DNA from: Pseudomonas sp. GM48 | Lineage (GTDB): Bacteria > Pseudomonadota > Gammaproteobacteria > Pseudomonadales > Pseudomonadaceae | Assembly (NCBI RefSeq): GCF_000282335.1 | Contig: NZ_AKJM01000123.1 | Span: 1 to 64,000, forward strand | Length of the DNA: 64,000 nt | Direction: 5' to 3' | In this document: in pieces, positions 1-9,532 of the stretch | Layout of the letters: the number at the start of each line of letters is the position of its first letter | Numbering within the stretch: position 1 is the first letter of the stretch | Position numbers and translations under genes: made by a program | The notes under the pieces: model-generated | What the model was told of the DNA's origin: nothing | What the model saw: only the letters and a program-made list of their open reading frames with translations | Database searches by the model: none

Positions 1-2
1 GG

Positions 3-1036
<1,034 letters not shown>

Positions 1037-1040
<4 letters not shown>

Positions 1041-1134
1041 GAGCGAGCTTGCTCGCGATAAACGCCGACGCGCCGCGTATATTCAGGAAGCACGCGTCAT
1101 CGTTAACGTCCATCGCGAGCAAGCTCGCTCCTAC
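1037..1134. repeat. REPIN (GTAGGAGCGAGC subtype) overlapping the acs stop codon
   Basis: Two inverted arms, GTAGGAGCGAGCTTGCTCGCGA at the left and its complement at the right, enclose a unique spacer. The left arm supplies the TAG stop of acs at 1038-1040. It shares the GTAGGAGCGAGC variant sequence with the element at 20143 and differs from the more common GTGGGAGCGGGC type. Confidence 0.9.
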
Positions 1135-1151
1135 AGAATTACAGAGTCGCC

Positions 1152-2024
1152 ATGGAATTCATCCGCACCCGCATCGAAACCCAGATCATGAGCCTGAGCG
1201 GTTTGTCCCTGGGTAAACTCGACCTGGAAAACCCCAAGGGCGACCCCGGCCTGTTCGGGCCAGACTCGGTGAGCTGGCAAGTCCATGGCGACTTCAGCAG
1301 CATGCTGATCGGTGGCATCAGCGCCCTGATGCTGCAAGCTCTGCACCCGCTGGCATTGGCCGGGGTTTGGGACCATTCGAATTTTCGTGAAGACATGCTC
1401 GGCCGTTTACGCCGCACCGGGCAGTTCATCTCCGGCACCACCTTCGGTTCTCGACAGGACGCCGACTGGCTGATCGAAAAAGTCCGCACCATTCATTTGC
1501 AGATCACAGGCACGGCGCCGGATGGACGCGCCTACGCTGCCAGCGATCCCGAATTGCTGACGTGGGTGCACGTGGCGGAAGTCAGCAACTTCCTGGCCGC
1601 GCATTTGCGCTATCGCAATCCGCACCTGTCCCCGGTCGATCAGGATCGCTACTACGCTGAAATTGCCCTGATCGCCGAACGCCTCGGGGCCCGGGATGTG
1701 CCCCGTTCGCGGCAGGAAATTGCCGACTACCTTGAACGTATGCGTCCACAGTTGCTGTGCGACGAACGCAGTCGCGAAGTCCTGCGCCTGTTGTTGAACG
1801 CGCCCTCCCCCAGCCGCCTGGCCAAGCCTTTCGGCGGTTTGATGATGCAGGCCGGGATCGATCTGTTGCCGGACTGGGCCAGTGACATGCTCGGCGTCAG
1901 CCAGAACCCGCTGCAACGCACGCTGATCCGCGCCAGCGTCAATCGCAGCGCGCCGATGCTGCGCTGGGCGGTGCGTAACGGATCGGTGCAGCGGGCGAAG
2001 CGGCGGATGGGGTTGCTGACCTGA
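1152..2024 (+). CDS. Oxygenase MpaB family protein (DUF2236)
   Basis: A 290-aa protein of the MpaB/DUF2236 family. The family contains heme-binding oxygenases such as rubber oxygenase (latex clearing protein) and the fungal MpaB. The characteristic helical core is present, including HGDFSSMLIGGISALMLQALHPLA at roughly residues 38-61 with its conserved His residues, and TWVHVAEVSNFLAAHLRY around residue 137. No signal peptide is evident. It stands alone between two REPINs with no operon partner, so the substrate cannot be guessed. The start is ATG 1152, which gives the usual family length. Confidence 0.8.
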   Translation: MEFIRTRIETQIMSLSGLSLGKLDLENPKGDPGLFGPDSVSWQVHGDFSSMLIGGISALMLQALHPLALAGVWDHSNFREDMLGRLRRTGQFISGTTFGSRQDADWLIEKVRTIHLQITGTAPDGRAYAASDPELLTWVHVAEVSNFLAAHLRYRNPHLSPVDQDRYYAEIALIAERLGARDVPRSRQEIADYLERMRPQLLCDERSREVLRLLLNAPSPSRLAKPFGGLMMQAGIDLLPDWASDMLGVSQNPLQRTLIRASVNRSAPMLRWAVRNGSVQRAKRRMGLLT

Positions 2025-2050
2025 ACACAACTTCTTGAATGTAATCACTC

Positions 2051-2162
2051 TGTGGCGAGGGAGCTTGCTCCCGCTCGAGTGCGTAGCGCTCGCAAAAAAC
2101 CGACATATACCGGGATATTGGGGCCGCTTCGCAGCCCAGCGGGAGCAAGCTCCCTCGCCACA
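2051..2162. repeat. REPIN, TGTGGCGAGGGAGC subtype
   Basis: Arms TGTGGCGAGGGAGCTTGCTC and its complement GGGAGCAAGCTCCCTCGCCA enclose a spacer with a second small hairpin. This arm family differs from the GTGGGAGCGGGC type found elsewhere in the window. It lies upstream of the methyltransferase start. Confidence 0.88.
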
Positions 2163-2232
2163 GGCAAGCCCCTCATCTCTGTTCCACAGTGTTAAACTCC
2201 CGCGCCCAATTCTCTCCTGCAAGGCGCCCAGC

Positions 2233-3249
2233 ATGTCTTCCTTGAATCAGGCGCTGCGCGCCGCCCTCGATCAACGCCAGGACCTGCTCGCCGAACTGCA
2301 CCAGCAAGGTACCGACTGCTATCGCCTGTTCCACGGCAGCCAGGAAGGTGCCGGTGGCCTGACCATCGATCGCTACGGCCCGCAATTGCTGGTACAGAGT
2401 TTCCACCAGCCGCTGGAGCGCGAGGCGCTGCTGCAACTGCACGATGCGATCAACCAACACCTGGGTTTTGACACCCTGCTGGTCTACAACGACCGCTCCC
2501 GTGGCAACTCGCGTATCGATCGCGAAGACACCGTCTACCGCGCCGACGAAGCCGCGCTGCAAGACCTGGTCGGCCATGAATGGGGCCTGAACTATCGGGT
2601 TCGGGGTCGCCATGCCGGACAAGACCCGCTGCTGTTCCTCGACCTGCGCAATACCCGCGGCTGGGTCAAGGATCACAGCAAGAACAAAAGCGTACTGAAC
2701 CTGTTCGCCTACACCTGCGGCGTCGGCCTCAGTGCTGCCGCCGGCGGCGCAAGCGAGGTCTGCAACCTGGACTTCGCCGAAGGCAATCTGGCGGTTGGCC
2801 GGGAGAACGGCCAACTCAACCCGCAGTTGCCGGCCATGGAATTTATCCAGTCCGACTACTTCCCGGCCATTCGCCAACTGGCCGGCCTGCCGATCAGCCA
2901 GCGCCGCGGGCAAAAACTGCCGAGCTATCAGCGCCTGGAACAGCGTCAGTACGATTTGGTACTGCTGGACCCACCGGCCTGGGCCAAGAGCGCATTCGGC
3001 ACCGTCGACCTGCTGCGCGACTACCAGAGCCTGCTCAAACCGGCCCTGCTGACCACCGCCGATAACGGCGTGCTGATCTGCTGCAACAACCTGGCGAAAG
3101 TCAGCATGGACGACTGGCGCGAGCAGGTTTTGCGTTGTGCAGAGAAGGCCGGGCGGCCGGTGCGTGAGTGGAGCGTGATGAAGCCAGGCGCCGACTTCCC
3201 GTCGATGGATCAGCAGCCACCGCTGAAAACCCTGATTCTGCAGCTCTGA
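2233..3249 (+). CDS. Class I SAM-dependent rRNA methyltransferase, RlmI-like
   Basis: A 338-aa methyltransferase resembling the catalytic half of RlmI-type 23S rRNA m5C methyltransferases. The SAM-binding motif VLNLFAYTCGVGLSAA lies near residues 153-168, and the motif IV sequence LLDPPAW has its DPPAW at residues 246-250. A full N-terminal PUA domain is not apparent, which separates it from E. coli RlmI (about 396 aa). The frame stays open upstream to 2035, but that stretch runs through a REPIN. ATG 2233 gives the natural N-terminus MSSLNQALRAAL. The exact RNA substrate is not determinable here. Confidence 0.8.
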   Translation: MSSLNQALRAALDQRQDLLAELHQQGTDCYRLFHGSQEGAGGLTIDRYGPQLLVQSFHQPLEREALLQLHDAINQHLGFDTLLVYNDRSRGNSRIDREDTVYRADEAALQDLVGHEWGLNYRVRGRHAGQDPLLFLDLRNTRGWVKDHSKNKSVLNLFAYTCGVGLSAAAGGASEVCNLDFAEGNLAVGRENGQLNPQLPAMEFIQSDYFPAIRQLAGLPISQRRGQKLPSYQRLEQRQYDLVLLDPPAWAKSAFGTVDLLRDYQSLLKPALLTTADNGVLICCNNLAKVSMDDWREQVLRCAEKAGRPVREWSVMKPGADFPSMDQQPPLKTLILQL

Positions 3250-3342
3250 CCGCTGTGGGAGAAATCTGAAACTTCCTGATCAGGCCAATCACTTGGGAAC
3301 CGGAAACGCGTGCCATACTCCAAGGCACTCCGATCCAGACAG

Positions 3343-6303
3343 ATGAAGCCGCACATGTACAAAGGATTGATTCGCGCCATCGGCGCCTTGTTGACTGCTC
3401 TGGCCCTCTACAGCCTGCTGGGCTTTCTGATTTTACCGGGTGTGGCACTGCGTGTTGCCAACCAGCAACTGGCCAACTACGCCACCACACCCGCCACAAT
3501 CCAGCGGATCGAGTTCAATCCGTTCAGCCTTGAACTGACCCTTTGGGGCTTGAACATCGGCGAGCCCGGCAAGGAGCAGGTCGCTTTCGAACGCCTGTAC
3601 GCCAATCTGCAACTCGACAGCCTGTGGACCAAGGCGGTGCACCTGTCCGATGTCGAACTGGACAAGCCCAAGACCGAAATCCTGTTCAGCAAGGACGGCA
3701 AACTCAATCTGCTGGGGCTGTTCAAGCTGCCAGCGAGCGAACCTACACCGGCCGATCCGGATGCCAAGCCGTTTCCGCTGCGCATCGAGCGGATCAAACT
3801 GGCCGGCGGTGCCGTGCACTTTGAAGATGCCCGGCCCAGCGAGCCTATCGAATTTATCTACGACACACTCGATTTCGAGCTGAAGAACCTCAGCACCCTG
3901 CCCGATGACAGTGCCGACATGACCTTGGTGGCCGTCGGCCCCAACGGCGGACAGATCGACTGGACCGGCAACTTCAGCCTGATCCCGATCGCCTCCGAAG
4001 GTAAGCTGAAAATCACCGATGGCAAGATGAAAGCCTTTTGGCCTTATGTGCGCGATGCCGTGCCACTGGACCTCGAAAACGGCGTCATGAGCATCAGTAC
4101 CGATTACAAATTCAGCCTGGCCAAGGAAACCGAACTGCTACTGAGCAACGTAGCGGTCAACATCGCCCCCTTCGCGATCAAGGCCCCGGATGGCCGGCCA
4201 CTGGTGAAGCTTGAGCGCCTGGACGTCAGCGAAACCACCGTGGACCTGGCAAAGCAGCAAGTGGTGGTCGGCAAGATCCGCAGCCACAAACTGGAAACCT
4301 GGGCGGCGCTGGAACCGGACGGCCAACTCGACTGGCAGAAACTGTTCGCCAGCCAGCCGTCCAAACCCGCCGCCGCCAAAGCCAAGGCGGACGCCGAACC
4401 GGCCAGCACTCCGGCGGCGGCAGACTCACCGAAACCTGAACCGGCCGCACCAGGCAAACCCTGGCAGGTGCTGCTCAAGGATGTGCAGTTGCGCGACTAC
4501 CAGGTGCATCTGGCCGACCGCAAGGCACAGCCTGCCGTCGCCCTGGACCTGGCTCCGCTGAACCTCGACCTGCAGAACTTTGACAGCCTCAACGGTTCAC
4601 CCTTTACTCTCAAGCTCGATACCGGCGTGGGCAAGCAAGGCAAGATCCTGGCCGACGGCGAGGTCAACCTGGCGCCAGTCAGTGCCAGGCTGAAGGTGCA
4701 GACCAAGGACATCGACCTGCGGGTTGCCCAGTCCTACATCACGCCGTTCATTCGCCTGGAACTGCGCAGCGGCATGCTCGGCAGCGATCTGGCGGTCGAC
4801 CTGAAAAGCGCCGAGCCCCTGGCTTTCAGCGTCACCGGCCGCGCCCAGGTCGATCAATTGCATACCCTGGACACCCTGAAAACCCGCGACTTCCTCAAGT
4901 GGCAACAGGTCGTGGTCGAAGGCCTGAACTATCAGCATGGGGACAGCCTGTCGATCGACAAGATCAACCTGTTCCAGCCCTATGCGCGCTTCATGATCAA
5001 CGATGATCGCACCACCAACATCGATGACCTGCTGATTCCGCAACCGGCGGACTCCGGGGCAAAACCGGCGGCGAGCAAACCGGCCAGCAACGAAAAGCCG
5101 TTGGGCATCCACATCGGCGGCATTTTCATCAATGATGGCTCGGCCAACTTCGCCGACTTCAGCCTGACGCCTAATTTCGCCACCGCCATCCAGCAGCTCA
5201 ACGGGCAAATTGGCACCATCGACAGCCGCCAGCCGAAACCGGCCAGTGTCGACGTCAAGGGCAAGGTCGATCGCTACGCGCCGGTGACCATCAAGGGCGC
5301 GGTCAATCCGTTCGACCCGATGGCCAGCCTCGACATCGCCACCAGCTTCAAACGTGTGGAACTGACCACGCTCACGCCCTATTCCGGCAAGTTCGCCGGC
5401 TACCGTATCCGCAAGGGCCGGCTCAATCTCGACCTGCATTACCAGGTCACCAAGGGTCTGCTCAAAGCTGAAAACAAAGTGGTGGTCGAACAACTGCAAC
5501 TGGGTGAAAAAGTCGATAGCCCGGACGCCGTGAGCCTGCCGTTGAAACTGGCCATTGCCTTGCTCAAGGATGTCGACGGCAAGATCTCCATCGAACTGCC
5601 GGTCAGCGGCGACCTGAACAACCCTCAGTTCAGCGTCATGCCGATTATCTGGCAGACCCTGCGCAACCTGATCGTCAAAGCCGCGGCAGCGCCGTTCAAA
5701 CTCATTGGCGGGCTGGTCAACGGTGGTGGCTCGGAAGACCTGGGCAGCGTTTCATTCGCAGCCGGTTCCAGTGAATTGGGCAAGGACGCTGAAGGCGCCC
5801 TGGACAAACTGTCAAAAGCGCTCAAGGAACGCCCGGCCCTGCGCCTGGAAATCGAAGGCACCGCCGCCCAGAGCAGCGATGGCCCGCTGATCGCCGAACA
5901 ACGCCTGGAGCGTGAATACCAGTACAACTACTACAAAATGCTCCAGCGTCGTGGCGACAAGGTCCCGGCCCAGGCTTCGTTGCTGGAAGTGCCGGACGGG
6001 GAAAAAGGCCCGCTGCTCGAAGGCATCTACCGCACCCGCCTGAAAACCCAGCCCCCTGCCGAATGGAAGGACCTGGGCAAGGAAGAGCGCACCGCGAAAA
6101 TGCGTGCCGAAGTGATCAAGTTCTGGAGTTCCAGCGACGTGCTGTTGCGTCAACTGGGCCAGGAACGCGCCAGCAGCATCAAGGATTATCTGGTCGACAA
6201 GGCCCAGCTGGAAGATGACCGTGTGTACTTCATCGACGCCAATCTGGGCGAGGCGCAAAGTGACGGCCGCGTGGTGACGCCGATGCATCTGGATGCCGAG
6301 TGA
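3343..6303 (+). CDS. DUF748 domain-containing large envelope protein
   Basis: About 986 aa with an N-terminal membrane anchor (residues about 7-32, ending in FLILPGVALRVANQ) followed by a long periplasmic part. DUF748 belongs to the AsmA-like clan, whose members include inner-membrane-anchored proteins implicated in outer-membrane lipid homeostasis. An Ala/Lys/Pro-rich linker (about residues 341-373) divides two DUF748 blocks. Near residues 800-850 an OmpA-like stretch (FAAGSSELGKDAEGALDKL) resembles a peptidoglycan-binding fold. The start is uncertain: GTG 3310, ATG 3343 and ATG 3355 are all in frame, and none has a strong ribosome site. The stop overlaps the next start (TGATG), so the two genes are probably co-translated. 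Confidence 0.82.
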   Translation: MKPHMYKGLIRAIGALLTALALYSLLGFLILPGVALRVANQQLANYATTPATIQRIEFNPFSLELTLWGLNIGEPGKEQVAFERLYANLQLDSLWTKAVHLSDVELDKPKTEILFSKDGKLNLLGLFKLPASEPTPADPDAKPFPLRIERIKLAGGAVHFEDARPSEPIEFIYDTLDFELKNLSTLPDDSADMTLVAVGPNGGQIDWTGNFSLIPIASEGKLKITDGKMKAFWPYVRDAVPLDLENGVMSISTDYKFSLAKETELLLSNVAVNIAPFAIKAPDGRPLVKLERLDVSETTVDLAKQQVVVGKIRSHKLETWAALEPDGQLDWQKLFASQPSKPAAAKAKADAEPASTPAAADSPKPEPAAPGKPWQVLLKDVQLRDYQVHLADRKAQPAVALDLAPLNLDLQNFDSLNGSPFTLKLDTGVGKQGKILADGEVNLAPVSARLKVQTKDIDLRVAQSYITPFIRLELRSGMLGSDLAVDLKSAEPLAFSVTGRAQVDQLHTLDTLKTRDFLKWQQVVVEGLNYQHGDSLSIDKINLFQPYARFMINDDRTTNIDDLLIPQPADSGAKPAASKPASNEKPLGIHIGGIFINDGSANFADFSLTPNFATAIQQLNGQIGTIDSRQPKPASVDVKGKVDRYAPVTIKGAVNPFDPMASLDIATSFKRVELTTLTPYSGKFAGYRIRKGRLNLDLHYQVTKGLLKAENKVVVEQLQLGEKVDSPDAVSLPLKLAIALLKDVDGKISIELPVSGDLNNPQFSVMPIIWQTLRNLIVKAAAAPFKLIGGLVNGGGSEDLGSVSFAAGSSELGKDAEGALDKLSKALKERPALRLEIEGTAAQSSDGPLIAEQRLEREYQYNYYKMLQRRGDKVPAQASLLEVPDGEKGPLLEGIYRTRLKTQPPAEWKDLGKEERTAKMRAEVIKFWSSSDVLLRQLGQERASSIKDYLVDKAQLEDDRVYFIDANLGEAQSDGRVVTPMHLDAE

Positions 6304-6596
6304 TGATATGGCGGCTGGCTGGCCTGGCTCTGGTGCTATCCGCCAGTCAGGCCTGGGCGGACGATACCCTGCGCTGTGGCAGCCAATTGATCAGCGTCGG
6401 TGATCGCTCGAGTGAAGTCCTGCAGAAATGCGGCGAGCCGGTCAGCCGCGACTTGCTGGGTTACAAGCTCAGTGCCGATCGGCGCGAGGAGTTTCAGGTC
6501 GAGGAATGGACCTACGGACCCAATGGCGGGATGTATCAATACTTGCGGTTCGAAGGTAATCGGCTGAAGCAGATCACCAGCAAACGCGGCAATTAA
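6303..6596 (+). CDS. DUF2845 domain-containing periplasmic protein
   Basis: A 97-aa secreted protein. It has an N-terminal signal peptide (MIWRLAGLALVLSASQAWA with AWA-like cleavage) and a short mature domain with a Cys pair (LRCGSQLI and LQKCGEPV) typical of DUF2845. ATG 6303 overlaps the stop of the DUF748 gene, so the pair appears to be one operon. An in-frame GTG sits one codon earlier. Function is unknown. Linkage to the AsmA-like protein suggests an envelope role, which is inference only. Confidence 0.78.
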   Translation: MIWRLAGLALVLSASQAWADDTLRCGSQLISVGDRSSEVLQKCGEPVSRDLLGYKLSADRREEFQVEEWTYGPNGGMYQYLRFEGNRLKQITSKRGN

Positions 6597-6611
6597 TTAA
6601 CCACGACTCAA

Positions 6612-6701
6612 TGTGGGAGCGGGCTTGCTCGCGAAAGCAGTCTTTCATTCAACGCATGTGTTGAATGTCAGTCAGCCTTCGCGAGCAAGCCCGCTCCCAC
6701 A
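6612..6701. repeat. REPIN, TGTGGGAGCGGGC type, 90 bp
   Basis: Left arm TGTGGGAGCGGGCTTGCTCG and right arm CGAGCAAGCCCGCTCCCACA enclose a spacer containing CATTCAAC and GTTGAATG half-sites. It lies between the convergent DUF2845 and BON genes. Confidence 0.93.
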
Positions 6702-6819
6702 ATTGATTTGGCCCCGGCAAAAATGCGCGGGGCCCTTCGCATGAACACTCAGGTTGCAACAGACGTATGACTCGGCCCGTCTGTCGCGCCTTCTCCCGGT
6801 CCAGGCGAGAAGTCTTGCC

Positions 6820-7176
6820 TTACTCGGCTTTCAGGCCGTCAGCGGAGACCGCCTTGACGCCTTTGATTTTCTTGGTGATGGCCACAGCCGTGTCTTTTTG
6901 CATTTCGGTCACGGCGGTGGTCGACGACAGCGATACCACGCCTTTGTTGGTTTCAACCTTGATGTCGCTACCTGGAATGCCTTTTTCGGTCATCAGGTCG
7001 GCTTTGACTTTGGTGGTGATCCAGGTATCGGAAGTAGCTTCTGTAGCCTTGGTCATTTCACCCGCCGCCAGGGTCATGGGAGCCTGGGTGGCTTGAGTAG
7101 TCTGGGCGAATGCCGCGTTTGCCATGGTCAGGGTCAGCGCGGTAGCAGTAGCGGCAGCGATAGCGAACTTCTTCAT
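6820..7176 (-). CDS. BON domain-containing periplasmic protein
   Basis: A 118-aa protein with a clear Sec signal peptide (MKKFAIAAATATALTLTMANAAFA) followed by a single BON domain (TWITTKVKADLMTEKGIPGSDIKV...), the OsmY-type lipid-binding module of the periplasm. The start at 7176 is fixed by CAGGAG seven bases upstream. Upstream frame extension to 7290 lacks such a site. Single-BON proteins are usually osmotic or envelope-stress induced, but no regulator site was recognised. Confidence 0.85.
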   Translation of the reverse strand: MKKFAIAAATATALTLTMANAAFAQTTQATQAPMTLAAGEMTKATEATSDTWITTKVKADLMTEKGIPGSDIKVETNKGVVSLSSTTAVTEMQKDTAVAITKKIKGVKAVSADGLKAE

Positions 7177-7663
7177 ACGAGTAACTCCTGTTTTTCTGGA
7201 AAGTCTGCCGGGTGTCTTGTCGGCAGGGTTACCAAGGATATTGCGAACGTTGTGCCAATTTTGAAGAAGAGATAAAGCTTTTAAAATCAATATGTTACAA
7301 AATCATCCAATTCCCGGAATCATGCAAAATGCACGACAAGCAGAAACACTGCATGCAAGTTGCGGGTTTATGGAAAGTTCCTAAGGTTCTGAATTTCTGA
7401 GCTTTCTCTGTAGCTTTTGACAACCAGCCGACAAACAAAAACCCGCAATGACGGTACCGCTACGCCTTCCTTGTAGCAGCTGCCGAAGGCTGCGTCCGGC
7501 TGCGTAGCAGTCGTAAAATCAGAGTTCGCGGTACGTCAGAGAGATCGTGAAAGCGGGATTTACGACTGCTGCGCAGCCGGACGCAGGCTACGCCAGCTGC
7601 TACAGATTGCGTTGTGGCTTAACTGATCGGCATTACGCAATGGCGGGGACTTGATTCAGCTAT
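7177..7663. other. Intergenic region between BON gene and pilA
   Basis: This 487-base gap has no convincing gene. Bases 7177-7430 are AT-rich and probably hold the promoter of the BON gene. The right half holds the 133-bp inverted-arm repeat listed separately. Short open frames on the plus strand here lack ribosome sites and any recognisable family. Confidence 0.6.
7459..7636 (+). repeat. 133-bp inverted-arm element, copy 1, with conserved flanks
   Basis: The core 7472-7604 runs from TGTAGCAGCTG to CAGCTGCTACA, with long imperfect inverted arms around TGCGTCCGGCTGCG and CGCAGCCGGACGCA. Flanks GCTACGCCT on the left and GATTGCGTTGTGG plus ACTGATCGGCATTA on the right recur at the second copy (26618-26795) in the same direction, while the core there is reversed. 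The core is identical at 130 of 133 positions when copy 2 is reverse-complemented. It is unrelated in sequence to the REPINs. Confidence 0.88.
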
Positions 7664-8086
7664 TCATGTCGCAGAACCGGAACACCCTTTAGGCAAGTAA
7701 TCCTGGGAGACGGTGCTTTTACACGACCAGCCTTTAGTTTCATCCCGTGTCAGGGTGACGGTTTTGCCCAGGACCACCCCCGGGGCATTCTGCAACGTAC
7801 AAACGATTGATCCCGCTCCTTCTGGCGTTGAAGCCGTCACAGACAGGGCGCAGTTGTTAGTCGATGTGGCGCCGGCGGGTGCCACGTTGGCAATAGTCGG
7901 GGCGTCCCCCTGATTGATCACATCCTCGAACGGCACCTTCATTGCAGTCAGCTCGGCCAGTGCCGCCGTGACTTTGGCCCGCGTCTGGTATTTGGAATAC
8001 ATCGGCAGACCCAGTGTTGCCAGGGTCCCGATGATCGCCACTACGATAAGCAACTCGATCAGGGTAAAACCTTTTTGTTTATGCAT
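7664..8086 (-). CDS. pilA: Type IV major pilin PilA
   Basis: A 140-aa type IVa prepilin. The leader MHKQKG is cleaved by PilD after Gly6, exposing Phe7. The conserved Glu5 of the mature pilin (residue 11) and the hydrophobic helix FTLIELLIVVAIIGTLATLG follow. The C-terminal part has four Cys, including a terminal disulfide-type pair (GWSCKST and PKGCSG). GGAGG precedes ATG 8086. The gene diverges from pilC as in other pseudomonads. Transcription likely starts from the sigma-54 promoter at 8134-8150. Confidence 0.93.
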   Translation of the reverse strand: MHKQKGFTLIELLIVVAIIGTLATLGLPMYSKYQTRAKVTAALAELTAMKVPFEDVINQGDAPTIANVAPAGATSTNNCALSVTASTPEGAGSIVCTLQNAPGVVLGKTVTLTRDETKGWSCKSTVSQDYLPKGCSGSAT

Positions 8087-8133
8087 ATTCAGCCTCCATG
8101 CATGAGTCGAATGCTCATGATCTGCCCCATGGC

Positions 8134-8150
8134 AGCACAGCCTGTGCCAA
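8134..8150 (-). promoter_or_regulatory. Sigma-54 (-24/-12) promoter of pilA
   Basis: On the minus strand TTGGCAC is followed by AGGCTGTGCT, placing the invariant GG and GC dinucleotides ten bases apart, as RpoN requires. It lies about 48 bases upstream of the pilA start. In P. aeruginosa pilA is RpoN- and PilR-dependent, which agrees. Confidence 0.8.
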
Positions 8151-8159
8151 GGCCAAAAG

Positions 8160-8175
8160 CCCCTGTTAACAGGGG
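8160..8175. promoter_or_regulatory. Perfect 16-bp palindrome upstream of the pilA promoter
   Basis: CCCCTGTTAACAGGGG is a perfect palindrome whose edge lies ten bases upstream of the -24 element of pilA. It could be an operator or a short hairpin. No known PilR or IHF motif is matched. Confidence 0.4.
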
Positions 8176-8313
8176 GCGTGGCGGTCGCAAAGCCCTTTCC
8201 TACTATTAGGATCAGCACTATCTGACGTTTTTTGTCACCTCACCCTTGCTGGTTTGGCTCTGTCGTTTGACTAGGCTATAAGAGCAATTCAACCGGATTA
8301 CCCAGGACTGAAC

Positions 8314-9531
8314 ATGGCGGTCAAGGCAGCGAAAATCAGCGTGTATGCATGGGAAGGCATCGACCGCAAAGGCACAAAGGTAAACGGCGAGCTCAGTGCC
8401 CAAAACCCGGCGCTGATCAAGGCGAAACTGCGCAAGCAAGGCATCAGTCCCGGCAAGGTTCGCAAAAAAAAACATTCGCTGTTCAACATGGGCAAGCGCA
8501 TCACGGCCCGGGACATCGCCCTGTTCACCCGGCAAATGGCGACAATGATGAAGGCTGGCGTGCCGTTGTTGCAGTCGTTCGACATCATCGGCGAGGGCTT
8601 CGACAATCCGGCCATGCGCAAGCTGGTGGACGATCTGAAACAGGAAGTCGCGGCAGGCAACAGCTTCGCTGCCTCCCTGCGCAAGAAGCCGCAGTATTTC
8701 GATGAACTGTATTGCAACCTGGTGGATGCCGGCGAGCAGGCCGGTGCCCTCGACACCCTTTTGGAGCGGGTCGCGACCTACAAGGAAAAAAGCGAAAGCC
8801 TCAAGGCCAGGATCAAGAAAGCCATGACCTATCCGCTGGTGGTGGTGTTCGTCGCGGCGATTGTCACCGGAATTCTGCTGGTCAACGTCGTGCCGCAGTT
8901 CGAGTCGGTGTTCAAGGGCTTTGGCGCCGAACTGCCGGCCTTCACCGTGATGGTCATTGGCCTGTCGCAATTCATGCAGGCCTGGTGGTGGGCGGTTCTC
9001 GGCGTGCTGATCGCGGTGATCTTCGGTGTGCGCCACGCCTCCAGGACATCCCCGGCCTTTCACGACCGAATGGACACCTGGCTGTTGAAACTGCCGCTGG
9101 TGGGCACGTTGATGTACAAGTCCGCCGTGGCCCGATTTGCCCGCACGCTGTCGACCACTTTCGCTGCCGGCGTGCCGCTGGTGGAAGCACTGGAATCGGT
9201 GGCCGGTGCAACCGGCAATATCGTGTTCAAGCGTGCGGTATTGCGCATCCGGCAGGACGTTTCGACCGGCATGCAATTGAATTTCGCCATGCGTACGTCC
9301 GGCATTTTTCCGAACATGGCGATACAGATGACCGCCATCGGCGAAGAGTCCGGCACGCTGGACGCTATGCTCGACAAAGTCGCGGGGTTCTACGAAGACG
9401 AAGTCGATAACATGGTCGATAGCCTCACCAGCCTGATGGAGCCGTTCATCATGGTGGTGCTGGGTGTTATCGTCGGCGGCCTGGTAGTTGCGATGTACCT
9501 GCCCATCTTCCAACTCGGCTCAGCGATCTGA
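8314..9531 (+). CDS. pilC: Type IV pilus inner-membrane platform protein PilC
   Basis: A 405-aa polytopic inner-membrane protein with two repeated GspF/PilC domains (about residues 70-195 and 275-397) and hydrophobic segments around residues 170-190, 220-240 and 375-400. PilC couples the cytoplasmic ATPases PilB and PilT to pilin polymerisation and depolymerisation. It starts 227 bases from divergent pilA. In P. aeruginosa pilB lies between them, but there is no room for it here. pilD follows after one base, so pilC-pilD-coaE-yacG form one operon. Confidence 0.94.
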   Translation: MAVKAAKISVYAWEGIDRKGTKVNGELSAQNPALIKAKLRKQGISPGKVRKKKHSLFNMGKRITARDIALFTRQMATMMKAGVPLLQSFDIIGEGFDNPAMRKLVDDLKQEVAAGNSFAASLRKKPQYFDELYCNLVDAGEQAGALDTLLERVATYKEKSESLKARIKKAMTYPLVVVFVAAIVTGILLVNVVPQFESVFKGFGAELPAFTVMVIGLSQFMQAWWWAVLGVLIAVIFGVRHASRTSPAFHDRMDTWLLKLPLVGTLMYKSAVARFARTLSTTFAAGVPLVEALESVAGATGNIVFKRAVLRIRQDVSTGMQLNFAMRTSGIFPNMAIQMTAIGEESGTLDAMLDKVAGFYEDEVDNMVDSLTSLMEPFIMVVLGVIVGGLVVAMYLPIFQLGSAI

Positions 9532-9532
9532 C

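Noticed and set aside
6708-6736. GGCCCCG...CGGGGCC hairpin downstream of the BON gene
   Set aside because: The stem is good but neither strand has a T-tract directly after it, so I do not call a terminator.
6754-7275. 173-codon plus-strand frame opposite the BON gene
   Set aside because: Gly/Phe/Ser-rich nonsense antisense to a clear signal-peptide BON protein.
8218-9513. 431-codon minus-strand frame opposite pilC
   Set aside because: The plus strand encodes a complete PilC. The minus frame is His/Gln-rich and unsupported.
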